Assembly: GCF_014205765.1 (NCBI RefSeq)
Contig: NZ_JACIIZ010000014.1
Location: 143,606-207,605 of the forward strand
Length of the DNA stretch: 64,000 bases
From: Nitrospirillum iridis
GTDB taxonomy: Bacteria; Pseudomonadota; Alphaproteobacteria; Azospirillales; Azospirillaceae
Direction of reading: 5' to 3'
A program made the translations under genes and the position numbers. Positions within the stretch are counted from its first letter, which is position 1. The number at the start of each line of letters is the position of its first letter. The notes under the pieces were generated by a model. It saw only the letters and a list, made by a program, of their open reading frames with translations, was not told the origin of the DNA and did no database searches. This document shows, one piece after another, positions 45,927-56,428 of the stretch.

Positions 45927-45948
45927 TAATGCGTTGCATTAATGCGTT
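45927..45948. promoter_or_regulatory. operator-like repeat upstream of the YajG-like gene
   Basis: TAATGCGTT occurs twice (45927-45935 and 45940-45948), and the middle forms the 10-bp palindrome GCATTAATGC (45936-45945). It lies in an AT-richer gap 86 bases upstream of the YajG-like gene and 150 bases past the universal stress gene stop, a likely site for a dimeric regulator. Confidence 0.4.
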
Positions 45949-46097
45949 AATGGTCTGCCCTTCGGCGCGATAACTACTTTGGTAGTCGCGCCCCACAGCC
46001 CTTTGTTTCAGCAGATAGAAAGGCGGCATCCCGTCCACTGGCGACGCATGATGGGATCATGCCCTTCGCCCATCGCGACAGAATGCCGCACCCCGGT

Positions 46098-46976
46098 TCA
46101 ATGGGCCAGCAGCACCGGGATGGCCGCGTTGTAGAGGACGTGGCGGGTGACGCCGCCCAGGATCATTTCGCGCAAGCGGCTATGGCCGTAGCCGCCCAGC
46201 ACCAGCAGGTCGGCGCCGGCCGCCCCGGCCGTGGTCAGCAGCGTGGCCCCCACCGGCTGGCCCGCGCCGGCCGGCTGGCGCACCTGCGCCTTGATGCCGC
46301 GCCACGCCAGGTAATCCGCCAGATCGCGCCCCGCGGCTCCCCGGGTCTTGGAGGTTTCCACCGCGATGACGGTCACCGTCTCCGCCGCCGCCAGCAGCGG
46401 CAGGGACTGCACAACGGCCTGGGTGGATTCGCGGCTGCCGTTCCAGGCGACAGCGACATGCCGGCCCAGGACACCGCCGGGCGCGAAGGTCTTGGGCACC
46501 ACCAGCAAAGGCCGGGCGCTGTCCAGCAGGATGGCTTCCAGCATCAGCAGCGCCTCGCCACCCGCCGCCTCATCAACCTGGGTCATGACGCTGACGTCCG
46601 CCAGGCGGGCCTCGCATACGGCGGTATCCTCCTGGTTGCCCAGCGCCTCACGGAATTCGCCGGTCAGGCCGCCCGGGCCCGGCGCCTGGTCGGCGGGGGT
46701 GGCCCGCGCCGCCGCCATGGCGGCGTCGAAGGCCTGGCGTGCCCGGGTGCGATGATTGGCCGATTCCTGTTCCACCATGGCCATGATCTGCTCGACCAGG
46801 GGGCCCGACACGCCCTCACCCAGCGCGGGCACGGCCTCCCGCGGGTCGGGGTTGGGCACCAGGGCCAGGATGTGGGCCCCGCCCTCAACCGGCGATGCCA
46901 GCGCGAAGGCCGCCGCCAGCGCCGCGCGATCACCGCCGCCACCGGTCAGCACCGTCAGGATTTTGCGATAGGACAT
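46098..46976 (-). CDS. universal stress protein (UspA family), double-length
   Basis: A 292-residue cytosolic protein, about twice a single Usp domain. The N-terminal half (YRKILTVLTGGGGDRAAL, ILALVPNPDPREAVP) is a degenerate Usp domain. The C-terminal half has VAVAWNGSRESTQAVVQSL and the ATP-binding-type LLVLGGYGHSRLREMILGG with VLYNAAIPVLLAH. AGGAGAG eight bases upstream of 46976 fixes the start. Such tandem Usp proteins respond to starvation or oxidative stress in many bacteria. It lies 131 bases after the phosphotransferase fusion gene on the same strand and may share its transcript. Confidence 0.88.
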   Translation of the reverse strand: MSYRKILTVLTGGGGDRAALAAAFALASPVEGGAHILALVPNPDPREAVPALGEGVSGPLVEQIMAMVEQESANHRTRARQAFDAAMAAARATPADQAPGPGGLTGEFREALGNQEDTAVCEARLADVSVMTQVDEAAGGEALLMLEAILLDSARPLLVVPKTFAPGGVLGRHVAVAWNGSRESTQAVVQSLPLLAAAETVTVIAVETSKTRGAAGRDLADYLAWRGIKAQVRQPAGAGQPVGATLLTTAGAAGADLLVLGGYGHSRLREMILGGVTRHVLYNAAIPVLLAH

Positions 46977-47107
46977 GGCCTGGTTCTCTCCTCGTCTCAC
47001 AGCGCCCATAGGGCCGGAACATCGTGGAGAAGCTTCACCGTTCGGGCGGGCGCCCGCATTGACGTGCCTCAAGGGTCGCCCGATGGGTGGCAACGGCGGG
47101 GCGGCGG

Positions 47108-48742
47108 TCAGGCGTCCGGCCGCCAGGGCTCCGGCCGCGCCAGCTGGCTCAGCAGGCGGCGGGCGACATCCGCCGCCGAGCCCAGCACCGACAGGATGTC
47201 CCAGCGCATCTCCCCCAGGCCACGGGCACCCGTCTCCCCCCTGCCCCGGGCCCCCTCCGCCGGGTGCTGCTGGTTCAGCACCAGCCACAGGCCCAGAAAG
47301 GGCACGGGTGCTGCATGGGCCACCGCCTCGATATCCATCCGCTGGTCCGGCCGGGCGTAGACGGCGTCGGCGACAACCGCGTGCCCGGCCTCCAGCACCA
47401 GGCCGGCACGACCGGCCATCTCGCCATAGACACGGGCGGTCACCGCCTCGCTATACCCGGATGCCGCCAGATCGCCGTCCTCCGGCGCATCCAGCAGGCG
47501 GCGGCGCAAGGCTTCGGATTGCAGGATGACGGCGCCGGGGATGGGGCCGATCTCCGGCGCCAGCATGCGGGCCAGCGTCGACTTGCCGGTGCCGGGCAGG
47601 CCACCGATGGCGATCAGCCGGGGCTGCCGGGGACTGAGGACGGACAGCGCCAAATCCAGATATGCCGCCGCCTCCCGCCGGAAGGACGCGCCCGCGCCCA
47701 CCGGCCGCCGCGCCGCCGTGCTGGCCGTCATATGGGCGCGCATGGCGGCGCACAGGCTGATGAAAAGGGGCAGCAGGGCCAGGCCCGCGAAATCACCGGT
47801 CTGCTCCAGATAGCGGTTCAGCACCACGTTGGCCAAAGGCCGCAGGCGCCGATGCTCCAGATCCATCAGCAGGAAGGCCAGGTCATGGAAGACGTCGATG
47901 ACCACCGGGCCACCCCCGGCCGTCCCGGCATGGTCTGAGAGCGGGGCACCCGACCGTGGCTCGTCAGCATCCAGCAGGATGGCGGCGCCAAACAGCGTGG
48001 GCCGGCCCCCCCAGAGGCAGATGTTGCCCAACTGCAGGTCGCCATGACAGGGCCGGACATAGCCGGAGCGCCGGCGCCGGTCGATCAGCCATTCCTGCCG
48101 CGCCACGGTGGCCATCAGACCCTGTTCAAGGCGGTCCAGCGAGGGCGCGTCGAACAGGTCCGGATGCTGGCGCAAGGCGCCGAGACAGCCAGCGACCGCC
48201 GCCCGCACCGCCTCCACCCCGCCAGCCGGCGCCCGACCGGGAGGGTGGGGTGCCTCGTCCTGCGCCGCCTCATGCAAGGCGGCCACGGCGTCGGCCACCG
48301 CCCGCATACCCTCCCGGGTCAACAGCCCGGCCTCCGCCTGACGATCGAACAAGCTGGATTCGGGGAAGCGGCGCATGACCACCACCCAATCCACCGCCGC
48401 CGTGTCAGTGGTGGCCCCGGCGGGCGCCAGCGCCAGGTGACCCTGGGGCTCCGGCAGCACCGCCAGCACCCCCTCGTACAGGCCGGGCGCCGTACGCCGG
48501 TTGACGGCGACCTCGGCCAACGCCACCCGGCGGCGACGGTCGGGCGTGGACAGGTCGAGATGGGGGAACTGGACGGCCCGGCGCACCTTGTAGGCGCGGT
48601 CGCCGGCCAGGAAGATGATGGCGCCGTCGGTATCGATTCGGTCCACCGGCAAACCCTGGTGGGTCGCCGGATCGCCCAGCAGGGCGACCGTGGCGGCCTG
48701 GTCCATGAAGGACGGGTTCGCGGGCGCCGGACATACATCCAT
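47108..48742 (-). CDS. aminoglycoside phosphotransferase-like/P-loop kinase fusion protein
   Basis: A 544-residue protein with two enzyme-like domains. The N-terminal 330 residues are a protein-kinase-like phosphotransferase fold: AGDRAYKVRRAVQFPHLD with the ATP Lys, and the catalytic loop CHGDLQLGNICLWGG, followed by the metal Asp in VIDVFHDLAFLL. The C-terminal domain begins with Walker A GGLPGTGKST (about residue 384) and resembles AAA33-type small-molecule kinases. This fusion is widespread but uncharacterised, and there is no reason to assume antibiotic resistance. Start at 48742; an ATG at codon 13 is possible. It precedes the universal stress gene. Confidence 0.9.
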   Translation of the reverse strand: MDVCPAPANPSFMDQAATVALLGDPATHQGLPVDRIDTDGAIIFLAGDRAYKVRRAVQFPHLDLSTPDRRRRVALAEVAVNRRTAPGLYEGVLAVLPEPQGHLALAPAGATTDTAAVDWVVVMRRFPESSLFDRQAEAGLLTREGMRAVADAVAALHEAAQDEAPHPPGRAPAGGVEAVRAAVAGCLGALRQHPDLFDAPSLDRLEQGLMATVARQEWLIDRRRRSGYVRPCHGDLQLGNICLWGGRPTLFGAAILLDADEPRSGAPLSDHAGTAGGGPVVIDVFHDLAFLLMDLEHRRLRPLANVVLNRYLEQTGDFAGLALLPLFISLCAAMRAHMTASTAARRPVGAGASFRREAAAYLDLALSVLSPRQPRLIAIGGLPGTGKSTLARMLAPEIGPIPGAVILQSEALRRRLLDAPEDGDLAASGYSEAVTARVYGEMAGRAGLVLEAGHAVVADAVYARPDQRMDIEAVAHAAPVPFLGLWLVLNQQHPAEGARGRGETGARGLGEMRWDILSVLGSAADVARRLLSQLARPEPWRPDA

Positions 48743-49121
48743 GCCCTTATTTTACCGGCGTTTTATGACAGGCCGTCGAGTCACCCGCGCATTTTCACGA
48801 GACAGGGCGCCACGGCGCGCATCGGCCTTGCGGCCTATGCCGCTGACATCGTGCGCCCGCGAAACCATATGGGTTTGGGCAATGCGCCCATGCGGCGGCA
48901 TTTCATGAAATCGTAACCGGCTGGGGGCATAAAGCGGCTGCCCGGCCTGGAATGAGGCCTTGCGCGTGTGAAGGTCCCCCGCCCGGACGCCTGCTTGTCG
49001 CATATGCGCAACAGTTGGCGGCTATGCGAGGCAAAAGGTAGCGGGGGGCGCTTTGGTCGTTGAGTTGCCTGGCCTATTCGGGAATCATCCGGAAAACTTC
49101 TTATTAAGGATCGCGGTCGTG
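48743..49121. promoter_or_regulatory. divergent promoter region of the kinase fusion and the PagL-like gene
   Basis: No gene is seen in this 379-base gap. For the rightward gene, TTGGTC (49053-49058) and TATTCG (49075-49080) spaced by 16 bases form a fair promoter 42 bases before the start. The 10-bp palindrome CGCATATGCG lies at 48999-49008. Sequence nearer the kinase gene is GC-rich without a clear promoter. Confidence 0.45.
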
Positions 49122-49655
49122 ATGCGGCGTCTTCTCAAGTCCACGGTATTGGCGTTGGGGCTGATTTCAGCCGCGGCACCGGCCTTCGCCGAGGACACCC
49201 CGAGCTTCCTCAGCCTCGGCATCGGCGCGTATGACGTGCTGCGTACCGGCCCGAAGCACAACACGACCGACTATCGCGTCGAATATCGCCCCAGCACGTC
49301 CCTGTTCTCGACCAGCTGGATGCGCATCAGCCCGTGGGTGGGTGGTGAGTTCACCGGCCAAGGTGCCGCCTATGGCGTCGGCGGCATCCTGTTCGACATC
49401 CCGCTGGGGAATTCGATCGATTTCACGCCCAACTTCGGCGTCGGCGTCTACGGCACCGGCAGCGGCAAGAACCTGGGCAGCTGGGTGGAATTCCGCTCCA
49501 CCGCCGAAATCTCGTACAAGTTCGAGAATCAGAGCCGCCTGGGCCTGTCCTTCGGCCACATCTCCAACGCCGGCATCGGCGACGTGAACCCCGGTTCCGA
49601 GATCGTGACCCTGTACTACCACATCCCGACCGCCTGGCTGTTCGGCGGCTGGTAA
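49122..49655 (+). CDS. PagL-like lipid A 3-O-deacylase (acyloxyacyl hydrolase family)
   Basis: A 177-residue outer-membrane beta-barrel enzyme expected to remove the 3-O acyl chain of lipid A. The signal peptide is about residues 1-23 (LLKSTVLALGLISAAAPAFA). Amphipathic strands follow (SLGIGAYDVLR, DYRVEYRP, SPWVGGEFTGQGAAYG). The catalytic segment LSFGHISNAGIGDVNPGSE contains the His-x-Ser pair and the downstream Glu of PagL. It ends in aromatic WLFGGW, as outer-membrane proteins do. AAGGA lies 11 bases upstream of the ATG; a GTG one codon earlier is possible. It may alter surface charge or immune recognition; expression control is unknown. Confidence 0.85.
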   Translation: MRRLLKSTVLALGLISAAAPAFAEDTPSFLSLGIGAYDVLRTGPKHNTTDYRVEYRPSTSLFSTSWMRISPWVGGEFTGQGAAYGVGGILFDIPLGNSIDFTPNFGVGVYGTGSGKNLGSWVEFRSTAEISYKFENQSRLGLSFGHISNAGIGDVNPGSEIVTLYYHIPTAWLFGGW

Positions 49656-49690
49656 GCCGGCGACAGCCTGAAAACAGTGCGGTGATGACC

Positions 49691-49713
49691 AGGGCGCCTT
49701 CGGGCGCCCTTTT
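49691..49713 (+). terminator. UUCG-loop terminator of the PagL-like gene
   Basis: An 8-bp stem AGGGCGCC/GGCGCCCT with a TTCG tetraloop is followed by TTT, 36 bases past the stop codon. Confidence 0.88.
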
Positions 49714-49841
49714 CGTTTGCCGTCGCTGCCGTGGCGCGGGCGCCAACGCACGGCCGCCCTGGCCGCGCCCAAGCGAAAACGCCCTCGGTCCCGGCGGGAC
49801 AGGGCGACTGGTGACAGATGATCTAATGGGATGGAGAGGAG

Positions 49842-49917
<76 letters not shown>

Positions 49918-49977
49918 GCCCCTCAGAGCCGCCGCCGTGGCGCCGGCCGCCGGGTCTTGCGTCCCGGTGAGGGCGGC

Positions 49978-50006
49978 TTTTTAGCGCCCCAGCACCAGCT
50001 TGTCGA
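49978..50006 (-). promoter_or_regulatory. promoter of tRNA-Lys copy 1
   Basis: On the minus strand TCGACA (50001-50006) and TAAAAA (49978-49983) are spaced by 17 bases, about 60 bases upstream of the tRNA 5' end. Confidence 0.6.
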
Positions 50007-50128
50007 CAGAAAAATGACAGGAAAAACGCCCCCGTGCCCAGCACCGCCGAATAGCACCCATGCGGGTGCCAAACCGTCCCAAACGAAGCCGGCCGTCAGG
50101 ACCCGGCCGCCTCACGACATGACAAAGA

Positions 50129-50148
50129 CCCGATCTTCGCAGATCGGG
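50129..50148 (-). terminator. terminator of tRNA-Lys copy 2
   Basis: An 8-bp stem CCCGATCT/AGATCGGG with a four-base loop is followed on the minus strand by TCTTTG. It lies 31 bases past the 3' end of tRNA copy 2 and upstream of the copy 1 promoter. Confidence 0.75.
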
Positions 50149-50179
50149 CGTCAACTTCAGATTTTCTGGAAAAGAGGAG

Positions 50180-50255
<76 letters not shown>

Positions 50256-50315
50256 GCCCCTCAGAGCCGCCGCCGTGGCGCCGGCCGCCGGGTCTTGCGT
50301 CCCGGTGAGGGCGGT

Positions 50316-50344
50316 TTCATACGGTGATAGGCGGCGCTTGTCGA
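50316..50344 (-). promoter_or_regulatory. promoter of tRNA-Lys copy 2
   Basis: On the minus strand TCGACA (50339-50344) and TATGAA (50316-50321) are spaced by 17 bases. The -35 is identical to copy 1 while the spacer and -10 differ, yet both keep a usable promoter. Confidence 0.6.
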
Positions 50345-50408
50345 CAGAAAAATGCAGGGTCGCCCCGACATGGCCCCCCTGCGGGAACAAGGGGGCGGCG
50401 GCCGCACC

Positions 50409-51563
50409 TTAAAAATCGCCCATCCCCCGCCGCGACATGCGCACGTCGCGGTGGACGTGGACACAGAGCAGCAGGCCGAAGCCGATCATCACCGTCAGGG
50501 CGGAGGAGCCACCGTAGGAGATCAGCGGCAGGGGAACGCCCACCACCGGGATCAGGCCCATGACCATGGCGATGTTGATGAACATGTAGAGGAACAGGTT
50601 CACGGTCAGGCCCATGGCCACCAGCCGGCCGTACTGGTGGCGGCAGCGCATGGCGATGACGTAGCCGTAGACCAGCAGCAGGGTGTAGAGCAGCAGGAAC
50701 ACCAGGGCGCCCACCATGCCCAGTTCCTCCGCCAGCATGGTGAAGATGAAGTCAGTCTGCTTTTCCGGCAGGAAGTTCAGGTGGCTTTGCGAGCCCATGA
50801 GGAAGCCCTTGCCGAACATGCCGCCGGAACCCAGGGCGATCTTGGACTGCATGATGTGGTAGCCATGGCCCAGAGGGTCGTTCTCCGGGTTCAGGAAGGT
50901 GTTCACCCGGTTCTTCTGGTAATCGTGCATGAAGTGCCAGATGACGGGGATGGCGGCCAGGACGCTGCCGATGACCAGCGCGAACTTCCACAGCCGCACC
51001 CCCACCAGCCAGAAGATGGCGCCCGACACCATCAGCAGCATGAGCGAGGTGCCCAGGTTGGGTTGCAGCAGCACCAGGCAGACGGGCGCCACGATCATGA
51101 CCAGCGGCGCGATGAGGAAGGAGATGCGGCCGGTATCCTCCAGCGAGGCGCCATGGAAATAGCGCGCCAGCGCCATCACCAGCGTCACCTTCATCAGCTC
51201 CGACGGCTGCAACTGCATGAAGCCCAGATCGATCCAGCGCTGAGCGCCCATGCCGACATGGCCCATCACCTCCACCACGATCAGCAGGAAGAAGGCGATG
51301 CCGTAAAGGAAGTAGGAAAATTTCAGCCAGATGCGGATGTCGATCAGCGCCGTCACCAGCATCAGCACCAAGCCCACCGCGAAGCGCATGATCTGGCGCG
51401 TGGCCCAGGGATCGAAATTGCCATTGGCGGCGGAATAGAGCATGGCGAAGCCGACGCAAGCCACGGCCGTGATCAGCAGCACCAGGCTCCAGCTGATCTG
51501 CCCCAGCTTCTCCCCCAGGCTCATGTTGGACTGGGGGTCCAGACCCATGTCGAGATTGATCAT
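50409..51563 (-). CDS. rodA: rod-shape peptidoglycan glycosyltransferase RodA
   Basis: A 384-residue SEDS-family membrane enzyme that polymerises lipid II for side-wall growth with PBP2. About ten hydrophobic helices are visible. Signatures include AQRWIDLGFMQLQPSELMKV, GTSLMLLMVSGAIFWLVG, FMGSQSHLNFLPE-like GFLMGSQSHLNFLPEKQTDF with the family Glu-x-x-Thr-Asp-Phe-Ile-Phe, and IPVVGVPLPLISYGGSS. The start at 51563 overlaps the mrdA stop as ATGA, so PBP2 and RodA are translated together. It is the last gene of the mreBCD-mrdA-rodA operon. Confidence 0.97.
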   Translation of the reverse strand: MINLDMGLDPQSNMSLGEKLGQISWSLVLLITAVACVGFAMLYSAANGNFDPWATRQIMRFAVGLVLMLVTALIDIRIWLKFSYFLYGIAFFLLIVVEVMGHVGMGAQRWIDLGFMQLQPSELMKVTLVMALARYFHGASLEDTGRISFLIAPLVMIVAPVCLVLLQPNLGTSLMLLMVSGAIFWLVGVRLWKFALVIGSVLAAIPVIWHFMHDYQKNRVNTFLNPENDPLGHGYHIMQSKIALGSGGMFGKGFLMGSQSHLNFLPEKQTDFIFTMLAEELGMVGALVFLLLYTLLLVYGYVIAMRCRHQYGRLVAMGLTVNLFLYMFINIAMVMGLIPVVGVPLPLISYGGSSALTVMIGFGLLLCVHVHRDVRMSRRGMGDF

Positions 51564-53494
51564 CGCGGGGTCCCCTCCCCCGGCGCCAGGGGCGCCGAGG
51601 CCGTGGTGGTAGTCGCGGGCGGCGTGCCGGGCGCAGTGGTGGCGCCGGCGTCCGCCTGCTGCGCGCGGGCGGCCTCCATCAACTGGATCTCCAGCAGCAG
51701 GTCTCGCGCGATCGGGGCGGCGACCACGCTGCCGCCCACACCATGCTCGACGATGACGGCGCAAGCGTAGCGCGGCGCCTGCACCGGCGCGAAGGCGATG
51801 AACAGGGCGTTGTCACGGTCCTTCCACGGCCGCTCGGCCTTCAGGAGGCCGGCATTGCGTTCGGCCATGGTGATGCGCTTGACCTGGGCGGTACCGGACT
51901 TGCCGCCCATCTCCATGCCCGGCTGGGTGATGCGGGCGGCATAGGCGGTGCCGCCGGCGGAGGTCACGCCTGCCATGCCGGCCAGGACGCGCTGGATGAA
52001 TTCCGGCTTCACACCGACATCGGGCCAAGTGGTCTGCTCGGTGTATTCCTGCTCCACCGCCTTGGTCAGGTGGGGCTTCACCGCCTTGCCGCCGCTGGCA
52101 AGCCGCGCGCACATCACGGCCAGCTGGATGGGGGTCGCCGTGACATAGCCCTGGCCGATGGCCACGCTCAACGTTTCGCCATCGTACCAATTTTCCTTGT
52201 AGGTCCGGCGCTTCCACTTCGTGTCCGGGATGATGCCGGCCTTCTCGCCCGGCAGGTCCAGGTCGGTCTTGTCGCCCAGACCGAAGCGCCGGGCCATGTC
52301 GGCGATGCGGTCCACGCCGATACGCCGGGCCAGGTCGTAGAAATAGACGTCGCACGACATGCGGATGGCGTCGTGCATGTCGACGGAGCCGTGGCCGCCC
52401 TTCTTGTAGCAATGGAAGGTGTGGCCGCCGAAATCGTAATGCCCTGGGCAGAAGACGCGGTGGGTGGGGTCCACCCCCGCCTCCAGCCCCGCCAGCGCCG
52501 TCATGGGCTTGAAGGTGGAACCCGGGGCATAGTGGCCGGCCACCACCTTGTTGGTCAGAGGCGACGCCTCGTTCTTGATCAGGGCGTCATAGAGATCCTG
52601 GGGGATGCCCATGGCGAACTGGTTGGGATCGAAGCTGGGATGGGAGGCCAGCGCCAGGATGCCGCCGGTCTGCACGTCCAGCAGGACGGCGGCCGCGCTC
52701 TCATGCTCCGCCAGGCGCTGCTGGGCATAGTATTGCAGCTTGGCATCGATGGTCAGGGTCACCTGATGACCGGGCTGGCCGTCATTGCGCGCCAGCTCGC
52801 GCACCACGCGGCCCACGGCGTTGACCTCCAGCTGGCTGGTGCCGGCGGTGCCGCGCAGGGCCAGGTCGTGCTTGCGCTCGATGCCGCTCTTGCCGATGCG
52901 GAAACCGGGCAGGGACAGCAGCGGGTCGCGGGCGTTCTGCAACTCCTGCTCCGACACCACGCCGACATAGCCCAGGATGTGGGCCGCTTGCTCGCCGAAG
53001 GGGTAGGAGCGCACCTGCCCCACCTCGATCGACACGCCGGGCAGGTCGGGCAGGTTGACCTCGATGGCCGAAACCTGGTCCCAGGTCAGGTTTTCGCGCA
53101 AGGTCACCGGCGCGAAGGAGCGTAGGCGGTCCACGTCGCGCAGGATGCGGCGGCGGTCGGCATCGGTCAGCGGCAGCAGCTTGACCACCTTGTCCAGCGT
53201 CTCATCCACGTCATCGGTGCGTTCGGACACCAGCACGGCGCGGAAGTTCTGCTCATTCACCGCCAGGGGCACGCCACCGCGATCGACGATGACCCCACGC
53301 GACGGCGCCAGCAGGCGCAGCGAGATGCGGTTGTCCTCCGCCAGGGTGGTGTAGTGATCGCCTTCCAGGACCTGGAGGTAATAGAGCCGCGCCACCAGGG
53401 CGGACAGCGCGCCGGCCTTCAGCCCGCCCAGCACCAGGGTGCGGCGGTTCATGACGCGCTGGCGCTCGGCGTCCCTATCGATCGCGTTGAACAT
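51560..53494 (-). CDS. mrdA: penicillin-binding protein 2 (elongasome transpeptidase)
   Basis: A 644-residue transpeptidase that crosslinks peptidoglycan in the elongasome. The N-terminal membrane anchor is around residues 17-35 (RRTLVLGGLKAGALSALVARL), then a non-catalytic dimerisation region. In the transpeptidase domain the active-site Ser-x-x-Lys is YAPGSTFKPMTALAG (about residue 325) and the KTG-like motif is GGKSGTAQVK. SCDVYFYDLARRIG contains the SxN-like position. The C-terminal 45 residues are Ala/Thr/Pro-rich. It lies 54 bases after mreD and overlaps rodA by 4 bases. Confidence 0.96.
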   Translation of the reverse strand: MFNAIDRDAERQRVMNRRTLVLGGLKAGALSALVARLYYLQVLEGDHYTTLAEDNRISLRLLAPSRGVIVDRGGVPLAVNEQNFRAVLVSERTDDVDETLDKVVKLLPLTDADRRRILRDVDRLRSFAPVTLRENLTWDQVSAIEVNLPDLPGVSIEVGQVRSYPFGEQAAHILGYVGVVSEQELQNARDPLLSLPGFRIGKSGIERKHDLALRGTAGTSQLEVNAVGRVVRELARNDGQPGHQVTLTIDAKLQYYAQQRLAEHESAAAVLLDVQTGGILALASHPSFDPNQFAMGIPQDLYDALIKNEASPLTNKVVAGHYAPGSTFKPMTALAGLEAGVDPTHRVFCPGHYDFGGHTFHCYKKGGHGSVDMHDAIRMSCDVYFYDLARRIGVDRIADMARRFGLGDKTDLDLPGEKAGIIPDTKWKRRTYKENWYDGETLSVAIGQGYVTATPIQLAVMCARLASGGKAVKPHLTKAVEQEYTEQTTWPDVGVKPEFIQRVLAGMAGVTSAGGTAYAARITQPGMEMGGKSGTAQVKRITMAERNAGLLKAERPWKDRDNALFIAFAPVQAPRYACAVIVEHGVGGSVVAAPIARDLLLEIQLMEAARAQQADAGATTAPGTPPATTTTASAPLAPGEGTPR

Positions 53495-53548
53495 ACCGTC
53501 GAAAACCTTTCATGCGGGCGCCCCGGGGCGCCGCGACACGCCCTCGGA

Positions 53549-54076
53549 TCAGCTGGCGCTCAACAGGCTGCGATGCAGCTTGCTGAAGCACCACGCCGGC
53601 ACCGGAAAGACGACGATGGCCAGCAGCGCCTGGGCCACGATGTTGCCGGGGCCCACCAGATGGGCGGTCATCAGGCTGTACGCCAGCCACTGCACCGCGC
53701 CGGCCCCCACCGCCACCAGGGCGAAGCCCAGCCACAGAAACCAGAAGGAATTGCCCAGGAAGTAACGCCGTTGGGTCAGCACCAGCCAATAGGCCAGGAC
53801 ATACACCAGCGCGCTCATCCCCAGGGGCGACCCGGCCAGCAGATCCTGCAGCAGCCCGATGCCGAACGCCAGCAGGGGCCGCAACAGATCGGGACGATAT
53901 ATCGCCCAGTAGTAGATGGACATCAAGGTGAGCGGCGGCGCCACGAAGGAATAGTCCGGCAGCTGCAGGGGCATCATGCCCAGCAGCATGGCGGCGACCG
54001 TGGTGCTGAAGGGAACCAGATTCCGTCCGGCCTGGTCCAGCCGCTGCCATACCCCAACCGCCATGGCGGTGTTCAC
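53549..54076 (-). CDS. mreD: rod-shape determining protein MreD
   Basis: A 175-residue inner-membrane protein with five to six hydrophobic helices and the weakly conserved MreD pattern: PDYSFVAPPLTLMSIYYWAI, PLLAFGIGLLQDLLAGSPLG (the most conserved segment) and ALVYVLAYWLVL. It bridges MreC and MreB-linked elongation proteins. Its ATG overlaps the mreC stop by 4 bases. The identity rests on the GLLQDLLAGSPLG motif together with the operon position. Confidence 0.93.
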   Translation of the reverse strand: MNTAMAVGVWQRLDQAGRNLVPFSTTVAAMLLGMMPLQLPDYSFVAPPLTLMSIYYWAIYRPDLLRPLLAFGIGLLQDLLAGSPLGMSALVYVLAYWLVLTQRRYFLGNSFWFLWLGFALVAVGAGAVQWLAYSLMTAHLVGPGNIVAQALLAIVVFPVPAWCFSKLHRSLLSAS

Positions 54077-54951
54077 TGCATGGCGCCGGGCTGGGCCGCC
54101 TCAGCCGCCAGTCCGCCGGGAATGCCGAAATCGACCAGCTGCACGTATTCAATGCGCGAGAGGTCGACGATGGGGGTCACCCGGGTTTCGCCGTCATGGG
54201 TCGCGGCGACGATGCCCACCGGCAGGCCGGCGGGGAACAGGCCGCCGTGGCCGGAGGTGAAGACCCGCTCACCCACCGTGGGCTCCACCCCGCGGGGAAT
54301 GTACATCAGCCGCGGCTGGTCCGAATTGTCGCCCGACAGCATGGCGCGCTGACGGGTGGTTTCCAGCACCACCGGGATGCGGGCGTTCAGGTCGGTGACC
54401 AACAGGATGCGCGACGACCATTCGCCCACCTGCACCACGCGGCCGATAACACCCTGGCCCGCCATGGCCGCCTGGCCGCGGCGCACACCGTCGCGTTGGC
54501 CCGCCATCACCACCAGGGTACGGACGAAGGCGCCGCCGGGGTCGGCGATGACGCGGGCGGTGATGTAGGAGGCGGCGGGGTCGGGCTTGTAGGCCAGCAG
54601 GCCGCGTAGCGAGTTGTTCTCGGCCTCCAGCCGCAGCGCCGTCTGCTGCCATTGGCGCAAGCGCTCGTTATCCTGACGCAAGCGCTCGTTCTCGGCATAA
54701 AGGGCGGTCAGCTGGCGGCCGGACTCCAGCACGCTGGCCACGGCGCCGGCGGGGCGGGCGATGAAGCCGAGGATGGGGGCGAAGGCGTCGGTGACCCGGG
54801 CGCGGGCCGCGTCGATGAAAACCGGATCGGCGCGCGTCATCATCATCAGCCCGATGGCGGCCAGCACCATGAGCAGAAACGAGAATCGCTGCAGCAACGC
54901 CCGCATGGGTGCTGCGATCCTGAGCGCGGTGCCACCGCTGCGCGTCTTCAC
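54073..54951 (-). CDS. mreC: rod-shape determining protein MreC
   Basis: A 292-residue periplasmic protein anchored by one helix (FSFLLMVLAAIGLMMM, residues about 24-40). A coiled coil (LYAENERLRQDNERLRQWQQ) follows, then the two beta-barrel domains with ARVIADPGGAFVRTLVVMAG, QGVIGRVVQVGEWSSRILLV and GERVFTSGHGGLFPAGLPVG. MreC activates PBP2-RodA. It ends in an Ala/Pro-rich tail and overlaps mreD. It lies 113 bases after mreB. Confidence 0.95.
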   Translation of the reverse strand: MKTRSGGTALRIAAPMRALLQRFSFLLMVLAAIGLMMMTRADPVFIDAARARVTDAFAPILGFIARPAGAVASVLESGRQLTALYAENERLRQDNERLRQWQQTALRLEAENNSLRGLLAYKPDPAASYITARVIADPGGAFVRTLVVMAGQRDGVRRGQAAMAGQGVIGRVVQVGEWSSRILLVTDLNARIPVVLETTRQRAMLSGDNSDQPRLMYIPRGVEPTVGERVFTSGHGGLFPAGLPVGIVAATHDGETRVTPIVDLSRIEYVQLVDFGIPGGLAAEAAQPGAMQ

Positions 54952-55064
54952 AGGCAGTCCCCGTCTCGCTACCGGGGCCCGGCGTCGCGTCCAGTCAAAA
55001 CCCGACGCCGCGGTCCCTACCTAACAATACCCTGCCGCCCATGTGGGCGGCCGAAGGCCCGTGG

Positions 55065-56428
<1,364 letters not shown>

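Noticed and set aside
47108..48742. An aminoglycoside resistance gene
   Set aside because: The N-terminal fold is related, but the fusion with a P-loop kinase domain and the chromosomal housekeeping context point to an unknown metabolite, not to antibiotic resistance.
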